Positions 1 to 10,170 are shown, counted from the first letter of the stretch. The stretch: DNA of 64,000 nucleotides from Flavobacteriaceae bacterium (GCA_004359435.1 PTET01000001.1:270307-334306), one strand, 5' to 3'. Program-made: numbers and translations. Notes: generated from the sequence alone by a model not told the origin.

Positions 1-1
1 C

Positions 2-1369
2 AAAGTCTTTTCAATTTACAGATTGGGCGATGTAGGAATCATTCTTGCCATGTGGGCGAGCCACCATCTTTGGCACGAAAACATCACCTTTATGAAACTC
101 AACGACCAAACTCTGGTACATGAGCATCTAACGGAACACTCTGGAGTGGGGATTTTCATCTCTTTGATGCTGCTTTTGGCAGCGGCGGCAAAATCGGCAC
201 AACTTCCATTTTCTTCTTGGCTTCCAAGAGCCATGGAAGGGCCAACACCTTCCAGTGCCATTTTTTATGGCTCTTTGTCTGTGCATTTTGGTGCCTTTTT
301 GCTACTGAGAACTTTGGAATTCTGGCATGAACAAACCTCAGTGAGAATCATCATTGGACTTTTGGGACTCTCTTCTGCCCTTGTGGCAACGGCCATTTCT
401 AGGGTGCAGTCTTCGGTAAAAACCCAAATTGCCTATTCTTCCATCGCACAAATCGGAATCATTTTCATCGAAATCGCTTTGGAATTGGAGGTTTTGGCAC
501 TGGTTCACTTTGCTGGAAATGCCTTCTTAAGAACCTACCAGCTTCTCACTTCCCCTTCTGCGGTGAGTTATTTGATACGGGAGCAAGTGTACAATTACCA
601 GGAAGAACCCAAAACAGACATTCCCTTTTCCAAAAGAATGGTGGCAACCCTATACCAACTTGGGGTGATGGAATTTAGATTGGATGAGTTCTTGCACAGA
701 TTTGTCTTTCGACCTCTTCGAAATTTGGGGCACAAATTGGATTTTATCGCTCCCAAAAATGTTTTGTATTTGCTGCTTCCAACCTTCTTGCTGGGATGGA
801 GATTGCTTTTGTGCAAAGAAAGCATCCAACTTGGTGAATACGAAAAATGGCTTCCCAACCTTTTTTCATTCTTGGGATTGCTCCTTGTTTTGAGAGCCTT
901 TGGTGAGAAAAAATCGCCCAAACTGGCATTTCTGCTTTTGATGTTCGGTCATCTGTGGATGACTTTGGCCATCGGTTTTAACGAAACTTTTTCCAATCAA
1001 GAAATTCTGATTTATCTCTCTGGAATTCTTTTGGGAGGATTTTTGGGGGTTTTGAGCCTTTGGATTCTGAGAAACAAAGAGAAGGGAAACTACGGACTAG
1101 ACAAATACTACGGACACGTGTATGAACATCCAAGGCTTGCCTTTGTATTTCTGATTTCTTGTTTGTGTTTGATGGGATTTCCTATTACCAGTACCTTTTT
1201 GGGGGTAGACATCATTTTTAGCCACATCAGACAAGACCAGTTTTTCTTGGCATTTTTCAATGCAATGGCTTTTGTCATTGGTGGGATGGTTTGCATGAGA
1301 ATTTATGGGAGAATCTATCTGGGAAGACACATCAAAACCTATCACGAGGTCCCGTACAAATCCAATTGA
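2..1369 (+). CDS. NuoL/DabB-like proton-conducting membrane subunit (partial, 5' end outside window)
   Basis: Reading frame is open to the window start (KVFSIYRLGDVGIILAMW...). Contains FISLMLLLAAAAKSAQLPFSSWLPRAMEGPTPSSA, the proton-conducting transporter signature of complex I-like antiporter subunits. Followed by a SulP transporter. Confidence 0.8.
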   Translation, partial: KVFSIYRLGDVGIILAMWASHHLWHENITFMKLNDQTLVHEHLTEHSGVGIFISLMLLLAAAAKSAQLPFSSWLPRAMEGPTPSSAIFYGSLSVHFGAFLLLRTLEFWHEQTSVRIIIGLLGLSSALVATAISRVQSSVKTQIAYSSIAQIGIIFIEIALELEVLALVHFAGNAFLRTYQLLTSPSAVSYLIREQVYNYQEEPKTDIPFSKRMVATLYQLGVMEFRLDEFLHRFVFRPLRNLGHKLDFIAPKNVLYLLLPTFLLGWRLLLCKESIQLGEYEKWLPNLFSFLGLLLVLRAFGEKKSPKLAFLLLMFGHLWMTLAIGFNETFSNQEILIYLSGILLGGFLGVLSLWILRNKEKGNYGLDKYYGHVYEHPRLAFVFLISCLCLMGFPITSTFLGVDIIFSHIRQDQFFLAFFNAMAFVIGGMVCMRIYGRIYLGRHIKTYHEVPYKSN

Positions 1370-1464
1370 CACAGTTTTTTCAAATCAAAATCTTCGGGGT
1401 AAAATAAACACACAACACACTTCACTTTTTCTACTATTTAAATATTATATAAAAAATATACATC

Positions 1465-3063
1465 ATGTTTACAAACGATAAAACCAAAAAAATTCCAGCA
1501 GATGGATTGGCTGGACTCAAAGAAAATTTCAAGGACGATGCCATTTCTGGATTCATTGTCTTTTTGCTTGCTCTTCCCTTAAGTTTGGGGATTTCTAAGG
1601 CATCAGATTTTCCACCCATTATGGGGCTTTTCACTGCTATTATTGGAGGAATTGTGGTGAGTTTGATAATGGGGTCTAAACTCACCATCAAAGGACCTGC
1701 TGCTGGACTGATTGTGATTGTGGCGGGTTCTGTAGCCGATTTTGGAAAAGGAGACCCCATTTTGGGATGGAAATTGGCATTGGGTGCCATGTTTGTTGCA
1801 GGTATAGTGCAGATTCTCTTTGGACTGCTCAAAATGGGAAAATTGGCGGATTTTTTTCCCCTTTCTGCCATTCACGGGATGCTGGCTGCCATTGGAATCA
1901 TCATCATTGCCAAACAGATTCCCATCCTGCTGAACGACAATCCAGCACTAGCCAAAGGACATGGACCTCTGAAACTCATAGCGGACATTCCTACGTTTAT
2001 CATGAATATGGATCCCAAAGCATCCATCATTGGATTTGTGAGTTTGGCCATTATGATGGGTTGGCCTTACATCAAAAATTCAAACATCAAAATGATTCCC
2101 GCTCCGCTGGCGGTGCTTCTTTTTGCCATTCCAGCAGAACTTTTCATGCACTTCAAAGAGACAGAACCTGCCTATGCCTTGGTGAAAATTGGGTCTGTGA
2201 TGGACAATCTAAATATCAATGTCAGTTTTGATGGAATTTCTGAGGTTTCAACCTTTGTAAAATATGTCATCATGTTTGCTTTGGTGGGTTCTTTGGAATC
2301 TTTGCTGACTGTCAAAGCCATAGACATGGTTGACCCATACCGAAGAAAAAGCGACGCGAACCAAGATTTGATTGCCGTTGGAATTGGAAATACCATCGCA
2401 GCGGTGCTTGGAGGGCTTCCCATGATTTCTGAAGTCGCTCGTTCTTCTGCCAATGTTACAAACGGAGCCAAAACCAGATGGGCTAACTTTTTCCACGGTT
2501 TTTTCATTCTGGTTTTTCTCTTCATGGCTTCACCCATTCTGGAAATGATACCCAACGCCGCACTCGCTGCCATGCTCATTACCGTTGGGATCAAACTGGC
2601 TCACCCAAAAGAATTCATCCATACGTTCAAAATTGGAAAAGAACAATTGGCGATTTTTCTGGTTACCATTTTTTTCACTTTGTATGAAGACCTTTTGATA
2701 GGAATTGCAGCGGGAATCTTACTCAAAATCCTCATTCACCTGTACAATGGAACGCCCGCTTCTTCCCTTTTCAAGGCTCCCACAGAGGTATCTTTCAATG
2801 GAAATAAGTATTTGGTGGAAATCAGCCAGTCGGCGGTATTCACCAACTACTTGGGAATCAAAAGCAAGCTGGATGCCATTCCAGCGGGTTCTTCTGTTAC
2901 CATAGACTTGAAAGGAACCAAACTGGTTGACCATTCTGTGATGGAAAACCTAGAAAATTTCAAAAAGGATTTTGAGGAAGATGGAGGAACTGTGACCATC
3001 ATCGGTCTTGAAAATCACCATCCGCTTTCTTCTCATCCCCTTGCAGGAAGAAAGACTTCTTAA
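1465..3063 (+). CDS. SulP family inorganic anion transporter with C-terminal STAS domain
   Basis: 532 aa; N-terminal 'DAISGFIVFLLALPLSLGISKASDFPPIMGLFTAIIGG' typical of SulP; STAS-like C-terminus. Confidence 0.9.
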   Translation: MFTNDKTKKIPADGLAGLKENFKDDAISGFIVFLLALPLSLGISKASDFPPIMGLFTAIIGGIVVSLIMGSKLTIKGPAAGLIVIVAGSVADFGKGDPILGWKLALGAMFVAGIVQILFGLLKMGKLADFFPLSAIHGMLAAIGIIIIAKQIPILLNDNPALAKGHGPLKLIADIPTFIMNMDPKASIIGFVSLAIMMGWPYIKNSNIKMIPAPLAVLLFAIPAELFMHFKETEPAYALVKIGSVMDNLNINVSFDGISEVSTFVKYVIMFALVGSLESLLTVKAIDMVDPYRRKSDANQDLIAVGIGNTIAAVLGGLPMISEVARSSANVTNGAKTRWANFFHGFFILVFLFMASPILEMIPNAALAAMLITVGIKLAHPKEFIHTFKIGKEQLAIFLVTIFFTLYEDLLIGIAAGILLKILIHLYNGTPASSLFKAPTEVSFNGNKYLVEISQSAVFTNYLGIKSKLDAIPAGSSVTIDLKGTKLVDHSVMENLENFKKDFEEDGGTVTIIGLENHHPLSSHPLAGRKTS

Positions 3064-3098
3064 TAGGGAAAAAAATATCAAATTAGATAATAATCCTC

Positions 3099-3139
3099 AA
3101 AAATGCCAAACAGGAGAATTTCTCTTGTTTGGCATTTTT
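3099..3139 (+). terminator. Rho-independent terminator-like hairpin
   Basis: AAAAATGCCAAACAGGAGAA / TTCTCTTGTTTGGCATTTTT, near-perfect stem (one G-U) directly after the SulP gene. Confidence 0.75.
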
Positions 3140-3164
3140 GTATCTTGTACAAAAATTTATACCT

Positions 3165-3953
3165 ATGGTCTGCATCATCACTGGAGCCTCTTCTGGAGTA
3201 GGAAAAGCCTGCGCTGAATATTTTTCAAAACAAGGATACAAAGTTTATGGATTTAGCAGAACTAAGGTGGAAAATGCGAGTTTTGAAAGTCTCAGCGTAG
3301 ATGTAACCAATCTGGAAGTGGTGAAAGCGGCAGTGGAGCAAATTTTAAGCAAAGAATCTCAAATTGATTTTGTTCTGAACAACGCTGGAAAAGGTATGTT
3401 GGGCTCTTTTGAAGATGCCACAAAACAGGAGATTTTTGATTTGTTCAATTTGAATTTGATAGGATGCCTGAATTTGGTCAAAGCCGTCATGCCACAGATG
3501 AGGAAACAAAACAGCGGAATTTTCTTCAATGTTTCTTCTGTTGGGAGCAGCATGGGGCTTCCTTTTAGGGGATATTACTCCGCTTCCAAAGCGGCACTGG
3601 ACAAATGCACAGAGGCCTTTCGTTTTGAAATTAAAAATACAGGCATTCAAGCCTTAACCCTCAATTTGGGCGATGTGGATACCAACATCGCTTCGGGAAG
3701 AATCCTAAGCGAGGTTTCAACTCACTATAAAGACGTGTACAAAAGGGTCACAGACAAAATAGGTGAGCATGTAAGCGCTGGTTTTGACCCAATTGAGGTG
3801 GCCTACTTTGTGGAAAAGTGTCTAAAGAGTAAAAAAAGACTCAAAAGTTCCTATACTCTCGCTCCTTTTTCCCAAAAACGTGGGGTGATACTCAAGAAAT
3901 TTTTGCCCAAAAACCTCTACGAAAAACTGCTTGCCAATTATTCTGGGGTTTGA
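3165..3953 (+). CDS. SDR family oxidoreductase
   Basis: MVCIITGASSGVGKACAEYFSKQGYKVYG...NNAG...YYSASKAALDK. ATG at 3165 preferred over the ORF-track start at 3129, which lies inside the terminator hairpin. Confidence 0.9.
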   Translation: MVCIITGASSGVGKACAEYFSKQGYKVYGFSRTKVENASFESLSVDVTNLEVVKAAVEQILSKESQIDFVLNNAGKGMLGSFEDATKQEIFDLFNLNLIGCLNLVKAVMPQMRKQNSGIFFNVSSVGSSMGLPFRGYYSASKAALDKCTEAFRFEIKNTGIQALTLNLGDVDTNIASGRILSEVSTHYKDVYKRVTDKIGEHVSAGFDPIEVAYFVEKCLKSKKRLKSSYTLAPFSQKRGVILKKFLPKNLYEKLLANYSGV

Positions 3954-4020
3954 TGAATTCTATATATTTACTTTTAGAGATAGACCAAAAGACAAACAAC
4001 GCCAACCAAACCAGTGCAAA

Positions 4021-4722
4021 ATGAAAATCGTTTATGTTCAAACCAACCCTGTTTTTGGAGAAAAAAAGCAGAACTTTAATCAGGTAGAATCAATGCTTCA
4101 GGGAGTGAGTGCTGATCTGATTGTGCTTCCAGAGCTTTTTGCCACAGGGTATACTTTTACCTCCAAAGAAGAAGCTTTTGCTTTGGGTGAAGATCACAAA
4201 GGAGAAACCATTGCGTTTTTAACCCAAATGGCCCAGAAAACAGGTGCTACCTTTGTGGCGGGTTGGATTGAAAATGAGAACGACTGCTGCTATAATGCTG
4301 CTGCGGTGGTAAACGCGGATGGTTTTATAGATTCGTATCGAAAACTCAACCTTTTTAACCGAGAGACCCTTTGGTTTTCTCCTGGAAACAAACCCTTAAA
4401 AACCTATACCATCTCTGGGGTAGAAGTTGGAGTAATGATTTGTTTTGATTGGTATTTCCCAGAGATCACCAGAAAACTCACCCAAATGGGGGCTTCGGTC
4501 ATTGCTCATCCATCCAATTTGGTTTTGCCCAATTGTCCAGATGCCATGGTGACTAGATGTCTTGAAAACAGAATTTTTGCCATCACAGCAAACAGAATTG
4601 GAAACGAAAAAAGAGGAGAAGATGATTTCACCTTTATTGGGAAAAGCCAAATAACAGCACCAGGTGGGGCGATTCTCTCTAATAGATATCGAATTTGCAC
4701 AACCCAAACCTTTTTATTCTAA
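4021..4722 (+). pseudogene. Carbon-nitrogen hydrolase (nitrilase superfamily), C-terminally truncated
   Basis: MKIVYVQTNPVFGEKKQNF...DLIVLPELFATGY...KLNLFNRE...VGVMICFDWYFPE: catalytic Glu/Lys/Cys motifs present. Homology ends at ...ITAPGGAILS (~4680), followed by a short unrelated tail NRYRICTTQTFLF*. Confidence 0.75.
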
Positions 4723-4795
4723 AATTTGTGTTCTTTTGGGTGTGGCTTTAAGTTTTGTGAGTTTGATGGTTCAACTCAAAAAGATGGAAAAATAA
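4682..4795 (+). pseudogene. 3' remnant of an AtpZ/AtpI-like gene
   Basis: Frame 2 reads IDIEFAQPKPFYSKICVLLGVALSFVSLMVQLKKMEK*, like the C-terminus of AtpZ, in the expected position upstream of atpB. No start codon or N-terminal half present. Confidence 0.55.
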
Positions 4796-4798
4796 GTA

Positions 4799-5059
4799 AT
4801 GGGGATACTTTATTTGCTTCTTGTTGTAAGTTCGGCGCTTTTGCTGATAACTCTTAAACTCATTTCACTGAAAAAAGATGAAAACCTAGGTTTTGTCTAT
4901 TTGTTTTTGCTTACATTAAAATTGGTGGTTTTGGGCTATCTTTCTAGCAAAATGAACCTTCAGATCCCAAAAGTTGAAAAATTGATTTTTGTATTGGCTT
5001 GCTTCTTTTTTTCTTTTGTGGAAGTGTATTTTTGCGCAAAATTGTTAAAAGATGTGTAA
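4799..5059 (+). CDS. Small membrane protein in the ATP synthase operon (AtpI-position)
   Basis: 86 aa, hydrophobic; starts 3 nt after the AtpZ-like stop and lies directly upstream of atpB. Confidence 0.6.
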   Translation: MGILYLLLVVSSALLLITLKLISLKKDENLGFVYLFLLTLKLVVLGYLSSKMNLQIPKVEKLIFVLACFFFSFVEVYFCAKLLKDV

Positions 5060-5152
5060 AGGATGATAAATCGCACCATCAAAAATCTTTCATTTGGGAA
5101 TATTTCTCTATTTTTGCAGAAAATTTTTTTGAAACGATTCATTCAAAATACA

Positions 5153-6286
5153 ATGATCAAGCAAATACTAAAAAGCAGTTTGATAATGGCCAGTGTGCTG
5201 TTGATGTCATTTCCTCTAAAGGCAAACCCGGTAGAAGGGAAGCCTACTCAAGAGGCTCACTCGCAAGAAAGCGGACATCATGGAGGTGCAGTAGACTCTA
5301 AAGAAGAAGTAAGTGAGTATATTGCGCACCACGTAAAAGATTCTCATGACTTTACTTTGTTTGCCGATGGAGAGAAAGGTACCCACACAGGGTTTCATTT
5401 GCCTGTAATTCTTTGGGACAAACAAAGCGGGCTTAAAATGTTTTCTTCTTGCCTTTTTGACTATGAAAACAATGTAGCTACAGTAGGTGGAGACAGTTAT
5501 AGATTACACCACGGTAAAATATATAAAACAGACAAAGCGGGAAATTTGACTTATGATGCAAAACATGGTGAGCATCCAACCAACCAAATGCCTTTGGATT
5601 TTTCTATCACCAAAACGGTTTTGGGAATGCTTTTAACCAGTCTGCTTTTGCTTTTAGGTTTTGGCTCTTTGGCAAGAGGATATAACGCCAACGCCCTTCC
5701 AAAAGGAATCGGAAGGTTTTTAGAGCCACTTGTGATTTATGTAAAAGAAGAAATTGCCATTCCAAACATTGGAGAGAAAAAATATAGAAAATACATGGGC
5801 TATTTGCTTACTGTGTTTTTCTTTGTTTTGCTTGCAAATTTACTCGGTCTTACGCCTTTAGGGCTTAATATTACGGGGAATTTAGCGGTAACCGCTTGCT
5901 TGGCTTTGATTACCTTTTTGATTGTTCAGTTTTCTGGAAATAAAGATTATTGGAAACACATTTTCTGGATGCCAGGAGTTCCAGTGCCGCTAAAAATACT
6001 TTTGGCTCCCATTGAACTTTTTGGGATCATTGTAAAGCCCATTGCTCTTATGTTGCGTCTTTTTGCCAACATGACCGCTGGTCACATAGTGGTTATGGCG
6101 CTTATTTCGATTGCTTTTGTGGCCAAACAAAAATTAGGAACACCAATGGCTTCTGGGATGTCGCTTTTTTTCACCCTTTTCATTATGTGTCTTGAACTAT
6201 TGGTTGCCTTTTTGCAAGCGTATATATTTACCTTACTTTCTGCTTTGTACATAGGTACGGCAGTAGAAGAACACGATCATCATTAA
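5153..6286 (+). CDS. atpB: F0F1 ATP synthase subunit a
   Basis: Contains LLANLLGLTPLGLNITGNLAVT, ...IKPIALMLRLFANMTAGHIV. Start at 5153 preferred (signal-peptide-like MIKQILKSSLIMASVLLMSFPLKANP). Confidence 0.93.
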   Translation: MIKQILKSSLIMASVLLMSFPLKANPVEGKPTQEAHSQESGHHGGAVDSKEEVSEYIAHHVKDSHDFTLFADGEKGTHTGFHLPVILWDKQSGLKMFSSCLFDYENNVATVGGDSYRLHHGKIYKTDKAGNLTYDAKHGEHPTNQMPLDFSITKTVLGMLLTSLLLLLGFGSLARGYNANALPKGIGRFLEPLVIYVKEEIAIPNIGEKKYRKYMGYLLTVFFFVLLANLLGLTPLGLNITGNLAVTACLALITFLIVQFSGNKDYWKHIFWMPGVPVPLKILLAPIELFGIIVKPIALMLRLFANMTAGHIVVMALISIAFVAKQKLGTPMASGMSLFFTLFIMCLELLVAFLQAYIFTLLSALYIGTAVEEHDHH

Positions 6287-6334
6287 TAGAAAAACTTTTT
6301 TAATTATTATTTTAACTATTTTAAATCATTCATT

Positions 6335-6526
6335 ATGGAAATTCCAACTTTAGTAGGAGCCGGGCTAATTGTAATTGGTGCTGGACTAGGTATCGGTAAA
6401 ATTGGTGGTTCTGCCATGGAGGCAATCGGGCGTCAGCCAGAAGCTTCTGGTAAAATCCAAACAGCTATGCTTATTGCTGCTGCACTTATCGAGGGATTGG
6501 CTTTGGCTGCACTTTTTGCATCTTAA
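6335..6526 (+). CDS. atpE: F0F1 ATP synthase subunit c
   Basis: 63 aa, GAGLIVIGAGLGIGKIGGSAMEAIGRQPEASGKIQTAMLIAAALIEGLALAALFAS; canonical c subunit with the carboxylate in helix 2. Confidence 0.96.
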   Translation: MEIPTLVGAGLIVIGAGLGIGKIGGSAMEAIGRQPEASGKIQTAMLIAAALIEGLALAALFAS

Positions 6527-6540
6527 GACCCAACAAAAAG

Positions 6541-6580
6541 ACAAATCCATCCAACGATTGGTTGATGGATTTGTTTTTTC
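6541..6580 (+). terminator. Intra-operon terminator/attenuator-like hairpin between atpE and atpF
   Basis: ACAAATCCATC (6541-6551) pairs perfectly with GATGGATTTGT (6564-6574), followed by a T-run (TTTTT). Confidence 0.6.
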
Positions 6581-6612
6581 TTTAAAACAATAATTAAAAA
6601 AACACATCATAC

Positions 6613-7113
6613 ATGGATAAGTTAATTCACGATTTTGGATTAGGACTGTTTTTCTGGCAAGCCGCTATCTTTTTAGCCTTACTTTTCTTACTAAGAAAAT
6701 TCGCTTGGAAACCCATTTTGGATGCCTTGGATGAAAGAGAATCTTCTATAGAAGACGCCCTAAACAATGCCAAGAAAGCCAGAGAAGAAATGGATCTTCT
6801 AAAGGCTGAAAACCAAAAAGTGCTCAAAGAAGCCAAAATTGAAAGAGACAATATGCTTAAAGAAGCAAGAGACTCTAGAGATAAAATTATAGAGGAAGCA
6901 AAAACCAAAGCATCTGCAGAGGTGGCTACCATGATGGAAATTGCCAAAAAATCAATCGAAAACGAGAAAATGTCTGCCCTAGTTGAACTTAAAAACAATG
7001 TAGCGCAACTTTCTATCGAGATGGCAGAAAAAGTATTGGGTGGAGAACTTAAAGACAAACCTGCCCAAGAAAACTTGGTAAAATCACTGATTAAAGACGC
7101 AAATTTAAGCTAA
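6613..7113 (+). CDS. atpF: F0F1 ATP synthase subunit b
   Basis: N-terminal TM helix, FAWKPILDALDERESSIEDAL, then long charged coiled coil. Confidence 0.94.
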   Translation: MDKLIHDFGLGLFFWQAAIFLALLFLLRKFAWKPILDALDERESSIEDALNNAKKAREEMDLLKAENQKVLKEAKIERDNMLKEARDSRDKIIEEAKTKASAEVATMMEIAKKSIENEKMSALVELKNNVAQLSIEMAEKVLGGELKDKPAQENLVKSLIKDANLS

Positions 7114-7114
7114 G

Positions 7115-7678
7115 ATGGTCAATTACAAATTAGCCAGAAGATATGCCAAAGGGCTCTTAAAGTTCGCGGTTGAAACTAAGCAAGAAGAACTTATCTCCAG
7201 CGACATTCAAAAGCTTTCTACGCTTTTGCAAAATAGCCCAGATTTGGCTTCTTTTCTTGCTTCGCCTATTATAGATAAGGCAAAGAAATCAGAAGTTTGC
7301 GCCGAAGTATTCAAAGGTTTTTCTGCTCCTGTTAGCAAATTTGTACAGGTAGTTTTGGATCACGGAAGAGAATCAGAACTTAAACCTATTTTAAAGCAAT
7401 ATGGCATAATTGCCAAAGAAGAACAAGGCATCAACAAGGTGGTTATTACCTCTGTGGTTGAGCTTCCAAAAGAGCAACAAGATCAAATTATTTCTAGCAA
7501 TGCTTCTTTTTTCAATCTAAAAACCAGCCAATACGAGATAATCAACCGAATAGATCCTAGCCTTATTGGTGGATTTATTCTTCGCATTGGAGATCTACAA
7601 CTCGATGCAAGCATCAAATCAAAATTGAACAAACTAAAGAAAGATTTCAACGTAAATCATTATACACCTAAATTTTAA
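7115..7678 (+). CDS. atpH: F0F1 ATP synthase subunit delta
   Basis: [15 protein letters not shown]..., [32 protein letters not shown]-terminal signature. Confidence 0.94.
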   Translation: MVNYKLARRYAKGLLKFAVETKQEELISSDIQKLSTLLQNSPDLASFLASPIIDKAKKSEVCAEVFKGFSAPVSKFVQVVLDHGRESELKPILKQYGIIAKEEQGINKVVITSVVELPKEQQDQIISSNASFFNLKTSQYEIINRIDPSLIGGFILRIGDLQLDASIKSKLNKLKKDFNVNHYTPKF

Positions 7679-7692
7679 GAAATACACTTGCC

Positions 7693-9270
7693 ATGGCAGA
7701 TATAAATCCAGCTGAAGTATCAGCAATATTAAAGCAACAACTGGCCGGTTTTCAATCGGAAGTTGAATTATCAGAAGTAGGTTCCGTTTTACAAGTGGGT
7801 GATGGTATTGCTCGTGTGTACGGTCTTAACAACACCCAATATGGTGAACTTGTTGAGTTCGAAAATGGTACCGAAGGAATCGTATTGAACCTAGAGGAAG
7901 ACAATGTTGGGGTTGTACTTTTGGGTGAGTCCAAAGACATTAAAGAAGGAAATGTTGTTAAAAGAACAGGTCGAATTTCTTCTATCAGAGTAGGAGAAGG
8001 AATGCTAGGACGTGTGGTTAACACATTGGGTCAACCTATCGATGGAAAAGGTCCTATCACTGGGGAACTTTTGGAAATGCCTCTTGAGAGAAAAGCTCCT
8101 GGAGTAATTTTCCGTCAACCTGTAGATGAGCCTATGCAAACCGGTATCGTTTCTATCGATTCGATGATTCCAATTGGAAGAGGACAAAGAGAGCTTATTA
8201 TTGGTGACCGTCAAACTGGAAAAACCTCTGTGGCTATTGACGCGATCATCAACCAGAAAGAGTTTTATGACAGAGGAGAGCCTGTATTTTGTATCTATGT
8301 GGCCATCGGTCAAAAAGGTTCGACCGTTGCTCAAATCGCAAAAACATTGGAAGAAAAAGGAGCTTTGGCTTATACCGTAATCGTTGCAGCCAATGCATCA
8401 GATCCTGCTCCAATGCAAGTATATGCTCCATTTGCAGGTGCTGCCATTGGAGAATTCTTCAGAGATACTGGGAAACCAGCACTTATCGTTTATGACGACC
8501 TTTCTAAACAAGCCGTTGCATACCGTGAGGTGTCTTTGCTACTTAGAAGACCACCAGGGCGTGAGGCTTATCCTGGAGACGTTTTCTACCTTCACTCTAG
8601 ACTTTTGGAAAGAGCTGCAAGGGTAATTAAAGATGACAACGTGGCAAAAGAAATGAACGACTTGCCAGAGTCTTTGAAAGGAAGAGTAAAAGGAGGAGGA
8701 TCACTTACTGCACTTCCAATTATCGAAACCCAAGCGGGAGACGTATCTGCATACATTCCAACCAACGTAATTTCTATTACAGATGGACAAATTTTCTTGG
8801 AGTCAGACCTTTTCAACTCTGGGGTAAAACCAGCGATCAACGTGGGGATTTCTGTATCCAGAGTAGGTGGAGCGGCACAAACCAAACCGATGAAAAAGGT
8901 ATCTGGAACCCTAAAATTAGACCAAGCACAATATAGAGAGCTAGAGGCATTCGCCAAATTTGGATCTGACCTTGATGCTGCAACCATGTCTATCATTGGG
9001 AAAGGAGAAAGAAATGTAGAGGTTCTTAAACAAGATGTAAATTCTCCAATTTCGGTGGAAAATCAAGTTGCTATTATTTATGCTGGAACCAATGGTCTTT
9101 TGAAAGATGTTCCGGTTAAAAAAGTGAAAGAATTTCAAGAAGACTATCTTTCTGCGCTTAACCAAAACCACAGTGGAGTTATGGAAGAGCTTAGAAAAGG
9201 AAAATACACCGATGAAATTACCGATGTATTGAAATCAGTCGCTTTGGATTTAGCAGGAAAATACGCATAA
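7693..9270 (+). CDS. atpA: F0F1 ATP synthase subunit alpha
   Basis: [10 protein letters not shown]-loop, [17 protein letters not shown]; 525 aa. Confidence 0.98.
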   Translation: MADINPAEVSAILKQQLAGFQSEVELSEVGSVLQVGDGIARVYGLNNTQYGELVEFENGTEGIVLNLEEDNVGVVLLGESKDIKEGNVVKRTGRISSIRVGEGMLGRVVNTLGQPIDGKGPITGELLEMPLERKAPGVIFRQPVDEPMQTGIVSIDSMIPIGRGQRELIIGDRQTGKTSVAIDAIINQKEFYDRGEPVFCIYVAIGQKGSTVAQIAKTLEEKGALAYTVIVAANASDPAPMQVYAPFAGAAIGEFFRDTGKPALIVYDDLSKQAVAYREVSLLLRRPPGREAYPGDVFYLHSRLLERAARVIKDDNVAKEMNDLPESLKGRVKGGGSLTALPIIETQAGDVSAYIPTNVISITDGQIFLESDLFNSGVKPAINVGISVSRVGGAAQTKPMKKVSGTLKLDQAQYRELEAFAKFGSDLDAATMSIIGKGERNVEVLKQDVNSPISVENQVAIIYAGTNGLLKDVPVKKVKEFQEDYLSALNQNHSGVMEELRKGKYTDEITDVLKSVALDLAGKYA

Positions 9271-9284
9271 AACCAGTCTAAAAA

Positions 9285-10154
9285 ATGGCAAATTTAAAAG
9301 AGATACGTAACCGAATTACCTCTGTCGCCTCTACCATGCAGATTACCTCTGCTATGAAAATGGTTTCGGCTGCAAAGCTAAAAAGAGCGCAAGATGCAAT
9401 TACCCAAATGCGTCCTTATGCAGAAAAGCTGCAAGAGCTTATGCAAAACATATCTTCTACCCTAGAGGGAGAAGTGGGTGGCGCATTTACCAAGCAAAAT
9501 GCAAGCGAAAAGGTACTTCTTGTGGTATTTAACTCTAATCGTGGACTTTGTGGAGGATTCAACTCTTCTATCAACAAAGAGGTGATTAAAGCAGCCAAAG
9601 GACAGTTTAAGCAAGGTGGACTTGATGTATTTGCTATTGGTAAAAAAGGTCTTGAGATCTTTAATAGAGAAGGTATCAAGGTGGTAGACAATCTACAAGA
9701 CATCGTAAATAAACCTACTTTCGATCAGATTACAGAAGTAACTGCTTGGGCCATGGAAAAATATTCTAATGGAGAATATGGTAAAGTACTTGTGGTTTAC
9801 AACAAGTTTAAAAATGCTGCAGTTCAAGAGGTTACTTTTGAGCAAGTATTACCCGTGGAACTTCCCAAAAGTGGAAATGCTGTATCTTCAGAGTATATCT
9901 TCTCCCCAAGTAAAGAGCAGATATTGGTTGATTTGATTCCTAAAACCATCAAAACCCAAATGTTCAAAGCCTTGCTAGATTCTGCTGCTTCTGAACACGG
10001 GTCTAGAATGACTGCCATGCACAATGCCACAGACAATGCTGGGGCGCTTAAAAGTGAACTTACCCTTACTTACAACAAAGCACGTCAAGCGGCCATTACC
10101 AACGAAATTTTGGAAATTGTTTCGGGAGCAGAAGCGCTTGCCTCTGGAAACTAA
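9285..10154 (+). CDS. atpG: F0F1 ATP synthase subunit gamma
   Basis: ANLKEIRNRITSVASTMQITSAMKMVSAAKLKRAQ N-terminus; NKARQAAITNEILEIVSGAEAL C-terminus. Confidence 0.97.
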   Translation: MANLKEIRNRITSVASTMQITSAMKMVSAAKLKRAQDAITQMRPYAEKLQELMQNISSTLEGEVGGAFTKQNASEKVLLVVFNSNRGLCGGFNSSINKEVIKAAKGQFKQGGLDVFAIGKKGLEIFNREGIKVVDNLQDIVNKPTFDQITEVTAWAMEKYSNGEYGKVLVVYNKFKNAAVQEVTFEQVLPVELPKSGNAVSSEYIFSPSKEQILVDLIPKTIKTQMFKALLDSAASEHGSRMTAMHNATDNAGALKSELTLTYNKARQAAITNEILEIVSGAEALASGN

Positions 10155-10170
10155 GACAAATTCTATCCAT

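Noticed and set aside
6627-7058. 143-aa minus-strand Ser/Leu-rich ORF opposite atpF
   Set aside because: Arises from the Lys/Glu-rich coiled-coil codons of subunit b; no independent evidence.
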